DNA from: Pedobacter antarcticus
Lineage (GTDB): Bacteria > Bacteroidota > Bacteroidia > Sphingobacteriales > Sphingobacteriaceae
Length of the DNA: 64,000 bases
Reading direction: 5' to 3'
Assembly (NCBI RefSeq): GCF_900112985.1
Contig: NZ_FONS01000002.1
Span: 124,001-188,000 of the forward strand
Under the pieces are notes generated by a model. That model had not been told where the DNA came from. It did not search any database and was given only the letters and a program-made list of their open reading frames with translations. The first letter of the stretch is position 1; each line of letters opens with the position of its first letter. The position numbers were made by a program, and so were the translations under genes. Positions 17,704 through 27,436 of this stretch are shown piece by piece.

Positions 17704-19290
17704 TTAAAAAATAGTATCCGATATTTCAGCTGCATGCTGCGGATAATCTGTTGTAAAATGTAAACCCCTACTCTCTTTTCTTGCTTTCGCAGCTTTGATT
17801 ACAACGAACGCAGTCTGAATCACATTACGCAGTTCACAGAGTTTTACAGAAACTTTATTTGCTTTATAAAAAGCTTCCGTTTCTTCATGTAATAAAAACA
17901 ATCTGCGCATTGCACGATCCAGGCGGAAATCAGAACGCACAATTCCCACATAATCACTCATCAACTTTTGCGTTTCCCTCAGATTATGAGTTACCAGAAT
18001 ATCTTCGTCGGATTGAACGACCCCATCGTCATTCCATTCTGGAATCTGATCAGGAATCTCGTGTTTATCGAAAGTAGCAATCGCATCCAGATAAATTCGA
18101 TGGGCGAACACCGGAGCTTCCAAAAGCGAATTCGAAGCAAGGCGGTTAGCGCCGTGTAAACCTGTAGAAGAACATTCCCCGCAAGCATATAAATTCTGAA
18201 TAGTCGACCTCCCATTTTCATCCACCAAAATACCACCACACATATAATGTGCAGCTGGGGTAACCGGAATCATATCATTAGTCATGTCAATCCCGATGGA
18301 TAAACATTTCGCATAAATATTAGGAAAATGTGTCAGAATGTCAGCTTTGTTACGGTGCCTGATATCAAGATAAACAAAATCTTCACCTGATTTTTTCATC
18401 TCTGAATCAATTGCTCTCGCTACAATATCCCGCGGAGCTAGTGAGCCCCTGGAATCGTATTCCAGCATAAATTCCTCTCCATTCTTACGCTTCAAGACTC
18501 CGCCAAACCCTCTTACAGCTTCAGAAATTAAAAACGAAGGATACTCTCCAGGGTTATACAGAGCCGTCGGATGAAACTGAATAAACTCCATATTCCTCAA
18601 TTTGCCTTTTGCGCGGTACACCATTGCCATTCCGTCTCCGGTAGCAATAACGGGATTTGTCGTACTCGAATAGACGTGCCCAGCCCCGCCGGAAGCCATC
18701 ACAGTGACCTTTGCTAAGATCTTCTCCACATCGTTAAGCTCTGTGTTAAAGGCATATATACCGAAACAGTTGATAACTTTAGTGCTTTTGTCAACAAACT
18801 CTCCGAGGTGATGTTGGGTAATTAACTCCAAACAAAAGTAATGTGTTAATATCTCTATGTTTGGATTTTCATGAATCTGACGCAATAAAACGCTCTCGAT
18901 TTCATAACCGGTTACATCTTTATAATGTAATACACGATGTGCAGAATGGCCGCCTTCTTTTGCAAGGTCATAAACGCCGGACTGATCCTTGTCGAAATTA
19001 ATTCCGTAATCAATGATCTCCTGGATACGCTGTGGCCCCTCTTTGACTACAATTTCAACAATTTTAGGGTCGCATAAACCATCGCCGGCAATCAGCGTAT
19101 CCTCTATATGTTTGTCAAATGAGTCATCTTTGTTAACAACTACCGCAACTCCACCCTGCGCATATTTGGTATTGGATTCATCCTCGTTTGATTTAGTCAC
19201 AATCAAAACTTTTCCATGTTTCGCGGCCTTTAAAGCGAAGCTCAACCCCGCTATACCCGACCCAATCACTAAAAAATCAACTTTTCTCAT
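17704..19290 (-). CDS. nadB: L-aspartate oxidase NadB
   Basis: NadB is the FAD enzyme that oxidises L-aspartate to iminoaspartate, the first step of de novo NAD synthesis; NadA then condenses it to quinolinate. From ATG 19290 the protein has 528 residues. FAD-binding GSGIAGLS lies at residues 10-17. Active-site blocks of the succinate-dehydrogenase-like family are visible: GGHSAHRVLHYKDVTG, EFIQFHPTALY, PAAHYMCGG, and GECSSTGLHGANRLASNSLLE near 360-380. The longer TTG-initiated form from 19323 adds eleven residues before the Rossmann start and is unlikely. It is divergent from nadA, sharing a 398-bp intergenic region, which would allow joint control. Confidence 0.96.
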   Translation of the reverse strand: MRKVDFLVIGSGIAGLSFALKAAKHGKVLIVTKSNEDESNTKYAQGGVAVVVNKDDSFDKHIEDTLIAGDGLCDPKIVEIVVKEGPQRIQEIIDYGINFDKDQSGVYDLAKEGGHSAHRVLHYKDVTGYEIESVLLRQIHENPNIEILTHYFCLELITQHHLGEFVDKSTKVINCFGIYAFNTELNDVEKILAKVTVMASGGAGHVYSSTTNPVIATGDGMAMVYRAKGKLRNMEFIQFHPTALYNPGEYPSFLISEAVRGFGGVLKRKNGEEFMLEYDSRGSLAPRDIVARAIDSEMKKSGEDFVYLDIRHRNKADILTHFPNIYAKCLSIGIDMTNDMIPVTPAAHYMCGGILVDENGRSTIQNLYACGECSSTGLHGANRLASNSLLEAPVFAHRIYLDAIATFDKHEIPDQIPEWNDDGVVQSDEDILVTHNLRETQKLMSDYVGIVRSDFRLDRAMRRLFLLHEETEAFYKANKVSVKLCELRNVIQTAFVVIKAAKARKESRGLHFTTDYPQHAAEISDTIF

Positions 19291-19688
19291 TAAAATATGC
19301 AAATTCAGCCCTCTTGTTAACAACGTTAAAAAAATGTTAATTACTTGTCGATAGAAATAGAGGAACTATTTAAGAATGTTTAAAGCTAAGCTAAAATGAG
19401 AATTAGACACAATATTTTAAGTTATTTTTAAGCAACTTTGCAGGAGTTATTAACTTTTTCCCACACCTCTATTAATAAACATCCAGATATGGATAACTTT
19501 TAATTATAAAAATTATAAGGTTGTAAATCAGCGGATATTTGTGAAAAGAATTAACCTTTTTTGTGGATAAAACTTGAACAAGTCAATTTGACGAATTATA
19601 AAGAGGGAGTTACAAACATTACTAACACACTAATAAACAATAGAAGTCTATTTATATTAAATAATTATTAATTATTGAAACGTTGAAA
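19291..19688. other. AT-rich nadB-nadA intergenic region, candidate replication origin
   Basis: These 398 bases hold no gene. They include a perfect DnaA-box consensus on the minus strand (TGTGGATAA, 19562-19570), a one-mismatch copy (TATGGATAA, 19488-19496), a looser TTTCCCACA (19457-19465), and strongly AT-rich blocks at 19501-19518 and 19649-19677. Together with the parS-like pair 6 kb away this would fit an oriC. Alternatively it is simply the divergent nadA/nadB promoter region. Only one box is perfect, and another perfect copy lies inside a gene at 33938, so the evidence is suggestive only. Confidence 0.4.
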
Positions 19689-20681
19689 ATGGATACCTTA
19701 GAAGAATTAAACCGAAGAGGATTTGTAGAAGAAAGTATCGACCCAACACTTGATCTTTTTGCAGAAATTGAAAAACTGAAAAAAGAGAAAAATGCTATTA
19801 TTTTAGCGCATTACTATCAAGAACCTGATATTCAGGATGTTGCCGATTATATTGGAGACAGTTTGGGCCTTTCTCAGGAAGCTGCCAGAACTGATGCAGA
19901 TGTCATAGTTTTTGCCGGCGTACATTTTATGGCAGAAACTGCGAAGATTTTGTCGCCCGAAAAGAAAGTTTTATTACCTGACATAAAGGCAGGTTGCTCT
20001 CTGGCCGACAGCTGTCCTCCACATTTGTTTAAAAAGTTTAAAGAGAAATATCCGGATCATCTGGTAATCACTTACGTGAATTGTACAGCAGAATTAAAGG
20101 CGATGAGTGACATTGTATGCACATCCACAAATGCTGTTCAAATTGTAGAAAGTTTACCAAAAGATCAGAAGATTATTTTTGGGCCTGATAAAAATTTGGG
20201 TGCCTGGGTGGCAAAAAAAACAGGTCGTGATTTAGTACTTTGGAACGGTGCATGTATGGTGCACGAAATCTTTTCAAGGGAGAAAATTACAAAGCTCAAA
20301 AATCGCCATCCGGAAGCTAAATTTATTGCGCATCCGGAATGCGAGGAAAGTGTGCTGGAAATGGCAGATTATATTGGTTCTACTACAGGATTACTGAATT
20401 ATTCGATTAAAAGTGATGCTAAAGAGTTTATTGTAGCGACCGAAAGTGGTATTATTCACCAGATGGAGAAGGCCAATCCGGGTAAAACATTTATACCTGC
20501 ACCACCGAATAATAATTGTGCCTGCAATGATTGCCCGTACATGAAAAGAAATACACTGGAAAAATTATACCTGTGTATAAAAAATGGATTACCTGAGGTA
20601 ACAGTACCTGAAAATATTATCAGGGAAGCACGTAAACCGATAGAAAGAATGCTGGATATTTCAGCTAAACTGGGTTTATAA
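19689..20681 (+). CDS. nadA: Quinolinate synthase NadA
   Basis: NadA condenses iminoaspartate with dihydroxyacetone phosphate to quinolinate, using a [4Fe-4S] cluster. The product from ATG 19689 has 330 residues; a TTG two codons upstream also exists. Family blocks are clear: [21 protein letters not shown] near 37-57, [12 protein letters not shown], and cysteines in [20 protein letters not shown] and [13 protein letters not shown] that include the cluster ligands. It diverges from nadB, the preceding enzyme of the pathway. nadC is not in this window. thiL follows on the same strand after 33 bp. Confidence 0.97.
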   Translation: MDTLEELNRRGFVEESIDPTLDLFAEIEKLKKEKNAIILAHYYQEPDIQDVADYIGDSLGLSQEAARTDADVIVFAGVHFMAETAKILSPEKKVLLPDIKAGCSLADSCPPHLFKKFKEKYPDHLVITYVNCTAELKAMSDIVCTSTNAVQIVESLPKDQKIIFGPDKNLGAWVAKKTGRDLVLWNGACMVHEIFSREKITKLKNRHPEAKFIAHPECEESVLEMADYIGSTTGLLNYSIKSDAKEFIVATESGIIHQMEKANPGKTFIPAPPNNNCACNDCPYMKRNTLEKLYLCIKNGLPEVTVPENIIREARKPIERMLDISAKLGL

Positions 20682-20714
20682 AACCTTGAATTATAGTTTT
20701 TTTATAAAAATAAC

Positions 20715-21755
20715 ATGTTTGAAAATAAGGAACGTACTGATCTGGCTGAGCTTGGTGAATTTGGTTTAATAGACCATCTGACTACCAATTTTAAGATCAG
20801 ACATGAGACCAGCGTAAAGGGGATTGGTGATGATGCAGCTGTATTAAATTCTCCGGATAGACAAGTATTGATCTCAACTGATCTGCTGCTTGAGGGAGTG
20901 CATTTTGATCTTGCTTATGTGCCTTTAATGCATTTAGGCTACAAGGCTGTTCAGGTTAATCTGAGCGATATTTACGCGATGAATGGCATTGCAGCACAGA
21001 TTACATTTTCTATAGGCCTGTCAAGCAAGTTTCCTCTGGAAGCTGTGGAAGAGATTTATAAAGGTGTGGAACTGGCTTGCAATCAATTTAATATTGATTT
21101 GATTGGCGGTGATACTTCTAGTAGCAAGCAGGGATTAGTAATTAGTGTAACCAGCATTGGATATGCCGCAGCAGGAGATGTAGTTTATCGTAATGGTGCT
21201 AATGAAGGCGATCTGATCTGTGTATCCGGTGACCTTGGCGGGGCTTATGTAGGGCTTCAGATTCTGGAACGTGAAAAGCAGATTTTTCTGGAAAACCCTA
21301 AAATCCAACCAGACCTGGAAGGAAAGGATTATATTATAGAAAGACAGCTAAAGCCAGAAGGAAGAAGAGATATTGTAGATCTGTTAGCACAAATGAAAAT
21401 TGTTCCGACTTCTATGATTGATGTTTCCGATGGACTTGCTTCTGAACTGATGCATATTTGTAAACAATCAGAAAAAGGTTGCACAATCTATGAAGAAAAG
21501 ATACCAATTGATCCGATGACTTATGAGACTGCACGTGAGCTGGGAATTGATCCAACTGTCTGTGCTTTAAATGGTGGTGAAGATTATGAGCTGCTGTTTA
21601 CTATTAAACAGGCCGATTATGACCGTTTAAAACATGACGTGGATATCTCTATTATTGGTCACATTACGGATCAGGCTTCAGGTTGCAGAATGGTATCTAA
21701 ATCTAATGTGGTCCATGAATTGAAAGCACAGGGATGGAGCGCTTTCAAAAAATAA
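20715..21755 (+). CDS. thiL: Thiamine-monophosphate kinase ThiL
   Basis: ThiL phosphorylates thiamine monophosphate to the active cofactor thiamine pyrophosphate. At 346 residues it has the usual size. Conserved metal and nucleotide motifs are seen: GIGDDAAVL near residue 38, STDLLLEGVHFDL near 55, LIGGDTSSSKQG near 133, MIDVSDGLASEL near 235 and LNGGEDYELLFT near 287. It starts 33 bp after nadA and may be co-transcribed with it. It converges on rmuC with 16 bp between the two stop codons, and no terminator is evident there. Confidence 0.96.
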   Translation: MFENKERTDLAELGEFGLIDHLTTNFKIRHETSVKGIGDDAAVLNSPDRQVLISTDLLLEGVHFDLAYVPLMHLGYKAVQVNLSDIYAMNGIAAQITFSIGLSSKFPLEAVEEIYKGVELACNQFNIDLIGGDTSSSKQGLVISVTSIGYAAAGDVVYRNGANEGDLICVSGDLGGAYVGLQILEREKQIFLENPKIQPDLEGKDYIIERQLKPEGRRDIVDLLAQMKIVPTSMIDVSDGLASELMHICKQSEKGCTIYEEKIPIDPMTYETARELGIDPTVCALNGGEDYELLFTIKQADYDRLKHDVDISIIGHITDQASGCRMVSKSNVVHELKAQGWSAFKK

Positions 21756-21771
21756 ATAAAAATTGATAAGG

Positions 21772-23094
21772 TTATAAAATATCCGGATCAGTCAAGGCTG
21801 GGTCTAAAAATTTACGATCAATCTGCTTCGTTGTTTTTGCACCCAGCTTTTTAATTTTATCGGCAGTATTTGCCAGGTTTCCTGCACCTGTACTGAGCTT
21901 ATTCATCGCCTTATCATATGCTTCATGACTCTGCCTGATATTACGGCCGATACTTTCCATATCCGTTAAGAAACCGACAAATTTATCATATAAACTTCCG
22001 CTTAAACGTGCTATTTCCAACACGTTACGATTCTGTCTTTCTTGTTTCCATATACTGGAAACAGTCCTAAGCGTTGCGAGTAAGGTGGTGGGACTGACGA
22101 TTACAACTTTGCGATCCCAGGCATAGCTGAATAATTCGGCATCCTTTTGTACAGCCAATCCGAAAGAGGATTCTATAGGTAGAAAAAGAAGGACAAAATC
22201 TGGTGAATTGATCTGGTATAAAGCCTGATAATTTTTCCCGCTGAGTTCCTGAATATGATTACGAAGGGACTGCAGGTGTTGTCTTATATATAATTCCTTC
22301 TCTTCTTCAGTTTCTGCGTTTGCATATTTTTCATAAGCAACAAGAGATACTTTTGCATCAACTACAATATGTTTGTCTTCCGGAAGGTCGATGATAACAT
22401 CAGGTTGTACCCTATTTCCAGCGGCTGTAACGAAGCTGGACTGAATCCTGTACTCGGAATCCCTGACCAGACCGGATCGTTCCAGTACGCGCTCTAAAAT
22501 AACTTCTCCCCAGTTACCTTGTTTTTTCTGGTCTCCTTTTAAAGCTCTGGTCAGATTAGTTGCATCTTCCTGTATCTGTTTACTCTGGTCCATAAGCTGT
22601 GAAATAACACCTTTTAGTATATTCCGCTCGTCTGATTCAGCTTTATATACCTTATCGACCTTTTCCTCAAAAGCCTTTATATTCTGCTTCAGCGGGCTTA
22701 AAATAAGGTCCATGCTAGCCTGGTTATGGGCATTGAAACGAATTGTTTTTTCTTCAAGTATTCTGCTGGCCACCTGTTCAAATTCCAGTTTGAATTTTTC
22801 CTGCAGCTCCAGGATATATTTTTGTTGTTCCTGCTGTTTATCCAATTGAGCACTGAGCATTTCTTCTGCTTTTACTGCACGACTTCTTTCGGCCATATAA
22901 CCTAACCTCAAATCATTGATTTCATCTTCCAGTTTTTGCTTTTCATCCTGATAAAAATTCAAAGTTTTCTGATGTTCCTGCTCTTTAAGTTCGAGCATTC
23001 CGGTAGTGTGATTATCAGCAGGGGCTTTTTTAAAAAGCAGGAAAAATAAAACGAGAAGCACAGCGGCGAGTAAAGCTATAATGAGTATATCCAT
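21772..23094 (-). CDS. rmuC: DNA recombination protein RmuC
   Basis: RmuC is a predicted nuclease-fold protein linked in E. coli to limiting inversions at short repeats. The 440-residue product from ATG 23094 starts with one membrane segment (ILIIALLAAVLLVLFFLLF), then a long glutamate/glutamine-rich coiled coil to about residue 190. The RmuC domain follows, with GNWGEVILERVLERSGL, QPDVIIDLP, HIVVDAKVSLVAYE and VIVSPTTLLATLRT. The TTG six codons upstream is not needed. It is divergent from a zinc-peptidase gene across about 134 bp and convergent with thiL. Confidence 0.94.
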   Translation of the reverse strand: MDILIIALLAAVLLVLFFLLFKKAPADNHTTGMLELKEQEHQKTLNFYQDEKQKLEDEINDLRLGYMAERSRAVKAEEMLSAQLDKQQEQQKYILELQEKFKLEFEQVASRILEEKTIRFNAHNQASMDLILSPLKQNIKAFEEKVDKVYKAESDERNILKGVISQLMDQSKQIQEDATNLTRALKGDQKKQGNWGEVILERVLERSGLVRDSEYRIQSSFVTAAGNRVQPDVIIDLPEDKHIVVDAKVSLVAYEKYANAETEEEKELYIRQHLQSLRNHIQELSGKNYQALYQINSPDFVLLFLPIESSFGLAVQKDAELFSYAWDRKVVIVSPTTLLATLRTVSSIWKQERQNRNVLEIARLSGSLYDKFVGFLTDMESIGRNIRQSHEAYDKAMNKLSTGAGNLANTADKIKKLGAKTTKQIDRKFLDPALTDPDIL

Positions 23095-23228
23095 TGCTAA
23101 TATTTTTATCAAAAATCTGTATTTAAATTTGTTTTCACAAATAAGTTAGTAAAGTGGTTTTAAAAAATCAGAGCTTTCTATATTATAGGTACAGTTTTTG
23201 ATTAGGAATTGAAGCACTAAATAAAAAG

Positions 23229-23924
23229 ATGGAAGCCTATTTGATTTTGATTATTCCGATGCTGCTGATCAGCATGTTTGTACAATGGAAATTTAGAAAT
23301 AAGTTTGCTAAATATGCTGAAATTCAGTTGAGTTCGGGCATTTCCGGTAAAGAAGTAGCAGAAAAAATGCTGAGGGATAATGGTGTTTATGATGTCAGTG
23401 TGATCAGTGTTGAGGGGCAACTGACAGATCATTATAATCCTGCAGATAAAACTGTTAATTTAAGTACTGATGTCTATCATGGGCGCAGTATAGCTGCTGC
23501 GGCAGTTGCTGCACATGAATGTGGTCATGCTGTGCAGCATGCTACTGCTTATCGATGGCTGCAATTACGTTCTACTATGGTGCCAGTGGTGAGTATATCG
23601 TCGAATTTATTGCAATGGGTTCTGATTATTGGCGTATTGCTTATCGGTTTTACCGGTAATCCGGTAGTTCTGGCAATCGGAGTCTTAGGTCTGGCCCTAA
23701 TTACCATTTTCAGCTTTATTACGCTTCCTGTGGAGTTTGATGCCAGTACCAGGGCATTAAACTGGCTTAAAAATAATTACGGAATTATGCAGACACAACA
23801 GGAAAATGCGCAGGCTAAAGATGCACTTTGGTGGGCAGCAATGACTTACGTAGTGGCCGCGCTGGGTGCTTTGGCAAATCTGCTATACTATGCAGCGATG
23901 CTTTTCGGAAGAAACAGGGATTAA
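23229..23924 (+). CDS. Membrane zinc metallopeptidase (YugP/DUF232 type)
   Basis: The 231-residue membrane protein carries HECGH (HExxH) near residues 96-100 in VAAHECGHAVQHA, as in the YugP family of neutral zinc membrane peptidases related to HtpX. Hydrophobic segments are at the N-terminus (LILIIPMLLISMFV), after the active site (WVLIIGVLLIGF, VVLAIGVLGLALITIFSF) and at the C-terminus (YVVAALGALANLLYYAAM). EFDAS near residue 170 supplies the probable third zinc ligand (Glu). A role in membrane protein quality control is likely but unproven. Its end is 9 bp from the convergent apaG gene. Confidence 0.9.
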   Translation: MEAYLILIIPMLLISMFVQWKFRNKFAKYAEIQLSSGISGKEVAEKMLRDNGVYDVSVISVEGQLTDHYNPADKTVNLSTDVYHGRSIAAAAVAAHECGHAVQHATAYRWLQLRSTMVPVVSISSNLLQWVLIIGVLLIGFTGNPVVLAIGVLGLALITIFSFITLPVEFDASTRALNWLKNNYGIMQTQQENAQAKDALWWAAMTYVVAALGALANLLYYAAMLFGRNRD

Positions 23925-23933
23925 AACCGTCTG

Positions 23934-24320
23934 TTAATTTAAACGGTATGGGACAATCAATTCAAATTCAGGTATATCGACCAGGAATGAACTTTCGTCT
24001 GCGCTGCGGTACATTTGGTAATTTCCGGACATAGTGCCAATATCGCTGGACAGGTTACAACCTGACACATAAGAATACGTATCACCCGGATTAATAACCG
24101 GTTGAAGACCAACCACACCTTCTCCTTCAACCTCTCTTCTGGATCCGTTGGAATCAAAGATAAACCATTGTCTTCTCATTAGTTGAATAGTATAATCAGT
24201 AAGATTTTCTATCGTAATCTGGTAGGCGAACATATAATGTTCCTTGTCGGGATTAGAATACTCTTCCTGATAAATTGTAACTACTGATATTTTTATTCCC
24301 TCTGTTATTGCTGTAACCAT
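23934..24320 (-). CDS. apaG: ApaG domain protein (DUF525)
   Basis: The 128-residue protein is a single ApaG/DUF525 beta-sandwich domain. Visible motifs are FAYQITIENLTDYTIQLMRRQW, the glycine-rich VEGEGVVGLQPVINPGDTYSY, and SGCNLSSDIGTMSGNY. In enterobacteria ApaG is linked to cobalt/magnesium resistance, but its biochemical role is unclear; the same domain is found in some F-box proteins. The start is ATG 24320; a GTG one codon earlier also fits. It lies about 35 bp downstream of dusB on the same strand, and its 3' end faces the zinc-peptidase gene. Confidence 0.93.
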   Translation of the reverse strand: MVTAITEGIKISVVTIYQEEYSNPDKEHYMFAYQITIENLTDYTIQLMRRQWFIFDSNGSRREVEGEGVVGLQPVINPGDTYSYVSGCNLSSDIGTMSGNYQMYRSADESSFLVDIPEFELIVPYRLN

Positions 24321-24354
24321 CACTTAACCTTTAATGCCAGTTCTTTTTCAAATA

Positions 24355-25362
24355 TCAGGCCATTTCATCCTGAGGAATGATATGCTGATAATGGTATGCC
24401 ACTTCGTCCAGAATTTCATGTATAGTCTCGATATTGTCCTCTTTTACAAGCAGCATCCGGTAGTTTTTAAAGTCCGGGAGCCCTTTAAAATAATTAGCAT
24501 AATGCCTTCTCATCTCAAATATGCCCACTTTCGGGCCTTTCCAGGCAATAGATTTATCTAAATGCGTTCTGCATACTTCAACCCTTTCTAAAACGCTGGG
24601 GCCGGCTAATTTCTCTCCAGTCTTGAAATAATGACTTACTTCACGGAAGATCCAGGGGTAGCCGATAGCTGCTCTTCCGATCATTATACCGTCAACTTCG
24701 TATTCCATACGCCAGTCCATTGCCTTTTCGGGGCTGTCTATGTCACCATTTCCAAAAATAGGAATCTTGATTCTAGGGTTTCTTTTGATTTCCCGGATCA
24801 TAGTCCAGTCCGCAACACCTTTATACATTTGTGAACGTGTTCTTCCATGAATAGTCAGGGCCTGAATTCCTATATCCTGAAGTCTTTCGGCAACGATATC
24901 GACGTTTTTAGTATTGTCATCCCAGCCTAGACGGGTCTTGACCGTTACCGGAAGATGTGTAGATTTAACAACAGCCTCCGTCATTCTGACCATTTTGTCA
25001 ATATCTTGTAATAATGCAGAACCGGCACCTTTACAGGCAACTTGTTTAACCGGACAGCCATAATTGATATCGATTAAATCGGGTCCTGCCAGTGTGGCAA
25101 TTTCTGTAGCCTCTTGCATGGAAGATATTTCGGAGCCAAAAATCTGAATCCCGATTGGTCTTTCATATTCGAAAATATCAAGCTTCTGACGGCTCTTCGC
25201 AGCATCTCTGATCAGACCTTCAGAGCTGATAAACTCCGTATACATCATGTCTACGCCGCTTTGTTTACATACAAAACGAAATGGCGGGTCGCTTACATCT
25301 TCCATGGGCGCAAGTAACAATGGGAACTCGCCCAGGTCTATATTTCCTATCTTTACAGACAT
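24355..25362 (-). CDS. dusB: tRNA-dihydrouridine synthase (DusB type)
   Basis: This FMN enzyme reduces uridines of the tRNA D-loop or related positions to dihydrouridine. The 335-residue TIM barrel begins with LLLAPMEDVSDPPFR near residue 14. It contains the FMN-site block DINYGCPVKQVACKGAGSALL near 96-116, whose cysteine in ACKGAG is the catalytic acid, and TIHGRTRSQMYKG and GIMIGRAAIGYPWIF further on. A TACCTTTG box (25392-25399, minus strand) matches the -7 element of Bacteroidota promoters, though no clear -33 TTTG precedes it. It is divergent from the CPBP protease gene by 52 bp. The DusB subfamily call is by overall resemblance. Confidence 0.93.
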   Translation of the reverse strand: MSVKIGNIDLGEFPLLLAPMEDVSDPPFRFVCKQSGVDMMYTEFISSEGLIRDAAKSRQKLDIFEYERPIGIQIFGSEISSMQEATEIATLAGPDLIDINYGCPVKQVACKGAGSALLQDIDKMVRMTEAVVKSTHLPVTVKTRLGWDDNTKNVDIVAERLQDIGIQALTIHGRTRSQMYKGVADWTMIREIKRNPRIKIPIFGNGDIDSPEKAMDWRMEYEVDGIMIGRAAIGYPWIFREVSHYFKTGEKLAGPSVLERVEVCRTHLDKSIAWKGPKVGIFEMRRHYANYFKGLPDFKNYRMLLVKEDNIETIHEILDEVAYHYQHIIPQDEMA

Positions 25363-25414
25363 TTTTCTATCTTCAAACCAAAATTAAGCCACAAAGGTAC
25401 AAAAATCCTTAATA

Positions 25415-26335
25415 ATGAATTTTATTCCAGACGAAAGGCTAGAAAAGAGCCCTTATATACAGTTACTTATGCTAACCAGTTTTGCTTTACTGGGTATGGT
25501 GCTGAGTTCCGTTATAACCATAGGTCTGCTATATACGTTGTATGGTGGGAATGCATTTGCCGCGATGCAAGGTGGCGGCGAGGAAATTGAACTTTATATT
25601 GGCGCAATTAAGCTTAGTCAGGCTTTTACAACCATATTTTTATTCCTTGTTCCGCCATTATTACTCGCCAGACTCGAGCATATAAAGATTAGGGAACTTA
25701 TTGGTTTAGAAAAACCGGGTGCAAGAGGTTTATTAATTGTAGCTGCACTGATGGCCTGTTCGATGCCGGTTATAGAATGGCTTGCAATCTGGAATCAACA
25801 GATGGTGCTCCCTGAGTGGCTGAAGCCGATAGAAGAATGGATGCGTGCTAAGGAAGATGACGCGACAAGGCTTACACTGGCATTTCTGAAAGTCAATAAC
25901 GTGGGCGATTACTTTATTAATCTCGTAGTTATTGCACTTTTGCCGGCTATCGGCGAAGAGTTTTTATTCCGCGGTGCAATACAGCGTTCATTTAAACGCA
26001 TGTTTGCTAATCCGCATATCGCTATCTGGGTGGCAGCATTTATTTTTAGCGCTATTCATATGCAGTTTTTCGGCTTTCTGCCCAGGTTATTATTAGGGGC
26101 AATGTTCGGGTATATTTATTGGTGGACAGGCAGTATCTGGTATGCCGTTTTTGCGCATTTTCTGAATAACGGTTATGCAGTTACGATGGCCTGGTATATG
26201 CAGGTAAAGCATCTTCCTATAGAAAATGCAGATAATAATTTCAATTTTAAGTGGTATGGTTACCTGATAAGCTTACTTTTGACGCTGATATGCCTGATGG
26301 TATTAAAAAATAAAAGAATAAATAATGGACAATAA
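25415..26335 (+). CDS. CPBP family intramembrane glutamic endopeptidase
   Basis: The 306-residue membrane protein belongs to the CAAX-protease/bacteriocin-processing (CPBP, Rce1-like) family. The catalytic motifs are in order: GEEFLFRG (EExxxR) near residue 178, FIFSAIHMQFFGF (FxxxH) near 205, and FAHFLNN (HxxxN) near 247. At least six hydrophobic segments surround them. Bacterial members cut membrane-embedded peptides or act in stress signalling; the target here is unknown. It begins an apparent operon: the DUF2007 gene overlaps its end by 11 bp, and that gene overlaps cdsA by 4 bp. Confidence 0.92.
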   Translation: MNFIPDERLEKSPYIQLLMLTSFALLGMVLSSVITIGLLYTLYGGNAFAAMQGGGEEIELYIGAIKLSQAFTTIFLFLVPPLLLARLEHIKIRELIGLEKPGARGLLIVAALMACSMPVIEWLAIWNQQMVLPEWLKPIEEWMRAKEDDATRLTLAFLKVNNVGDYFINLVVIALLPAIGEEFLFRGAIQRSFKRMFANPHIAIWVAAFIFSAIHMQFFGFLPRLLLGAMFGYIYWWTGSIWYAVFAHFLNNGYAVTMAWYMQVKHLPIENADNNFNFKWYGYLISLLLTLICLMVLKNKRINNGQ

Positions 26336-26534
26336 CTGGGTAAAAGTATTCACTTCCGGTAATGCACTGGAAGCAGAAATAGTAAAGCAAGGACTGATAG
26401 CAATTGATATTCCGGCTGTAGTTTTAAACAAAAAAGATTCTTCTTACCAGGCTTTCGGTTTAGCTGAAGTACTCGTAAACGAGGTAGATTCGGCAGCAGC
26501 TGAGGCCTATATTTTATCTATAGAAACGGAATGA
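26325..26534 (+). CDS. DUF2007 (putative signal-transducing) small protein
   Basis: The 69-residue protein matches the DUF2007 pattern: VKVFTSGNALEAEIVKQGL at the start, then GLAEVLVNEVDSAAAEAYI. This small alpha-beta domain is thought from its fold to bind a ligand, but no function is established. It overlaps the CPBP gene by 11 bp and its stop codon overlaps the cdsA start (ATGA), so translation is probably coupled across all three genes. Confidence 0.9.
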   Translation: MDNNWVKVFTSGNALEAEIVKQGLIAIDIPAVVLNKKDSSYQAFGLAEVLVNEVDSAAAEAYILSIETE

Positions 26535-27340
26535 AAACCAGAGCAATAACTGCATTTTTCTTTACTATAGTAATGTTGGCATCTCTTTATCTGGGTGCCT
26601 GGACGTTTACGGTTTTTTATCTCTTACTGAGCGTGTTTGCACTGCGCGAGTTTTACATTCTTATAGAACCGTCCGGAATCAAAGTACAGAAATTTACAGG
26701 TCTGACTACGCATGTACTTATTTTTGGATTGCTTGCAAGTTTTATGCTGCTGGACCTGGATCTGCGTTATTTGCTGTTGATTATACCGGCATGCACGGCC
26801 TTTTTTCTTACAGAACTCTACAGGCATGAACCGGAACCGTTCCGCAATATAGCTTTTGGTTTTGGCGGACTTTTCTTTGTAACTATACCTTTTTGTTTCT
26901 TTTATGCCCTGGCTTTCCTGCTGGGTAAAACGCAGTTTAGCTTTCATTTTCCATTAGCTTTTCTGCTAATGTTATGGGCAAGTGATACTGGTGCATACCT
27001 TTTTGGACGTAAACTCGGGAAACATAAATTATTTGAAAGGCATTCTCCTAAGAAGACCTGGGAAGGATTTTTTGGCGGTGTTTTAACCAGCGTGCTGGTT
27101 TCTTTTATAATTTCCCTTTATTTTACTGAACTGACCTTTGCTTCCTGGGCTGGTATGGCGGTGCTCATCGTGAGTTTCGGTACACTTGGCGATCTGGTTG
27201 AATCTATGCTGAAAAGAAGTTTAGGTGCAAAAGATTCCGGTCAGTTGCTGCCTGGACACGGCGGATTACTCGATCGTTTTGATGGGTTGCTGATAGCTGC
27301 GCCGCTTGTATATGCTTATCTGTGGCTCATTCTTAATTAA
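26531..27340 (+). CDS. cdsA: Phosphatidate cytidylyltransferase CdsA
   Basis: CdsA makes CDP-diacylglycerol from phosphatidate and CTP in the inner membrane, the branch point for phospholipid synthesis. The 269-residue protein has about seven hydrophobic segments. The C-terminal family signature is intact: MLKRSLGAKDSG followed by PGHGGLLDRFDGL near residues 217-247, containing the metal-binding Asp pair. SPKKTWEGFFGG near 173 is the second conserved block. It ends the CPBP-DUF2007-cdsA operon, starting in a 4-bp overlap with the gene before. Another phospholipid gene, psd, lies at 61.9 kb but is not linked to it here. Confidence 0.95.
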   Translation: MKTRAITAFFFTIVMLASLYLGAWTFTVFYLLLSVFALREFYILIEPSGIKVQKFTGLTTHVLIFGLLASFMLLDLDLRYLLLIIPACTAFFLTELYRHEPEPFRNIAFGFGGLFFVTIPFCFFYALAFLLGKTQFSFHFPLAFLLMLWASDTGAYLFGRKLGKHKLFERHSPKKTWEGFFGGVLTSVLVSFIISLYFTELTFASWAGMAVLIVSFGTLGDLVESMLKRSLGAKDSGQLLPGHGGLLDRFDGLLIAAPLVYAYLWLILN

Positions 27341-27436
27341 AATTAAATCTTAAAGAGTCTCTGTAACAAATCAATGTCTTGAAAGTAAATAGCATTTTGC
27401 TGCTTTATATTTGGGTGAACCTAAACACGCCCTTAT

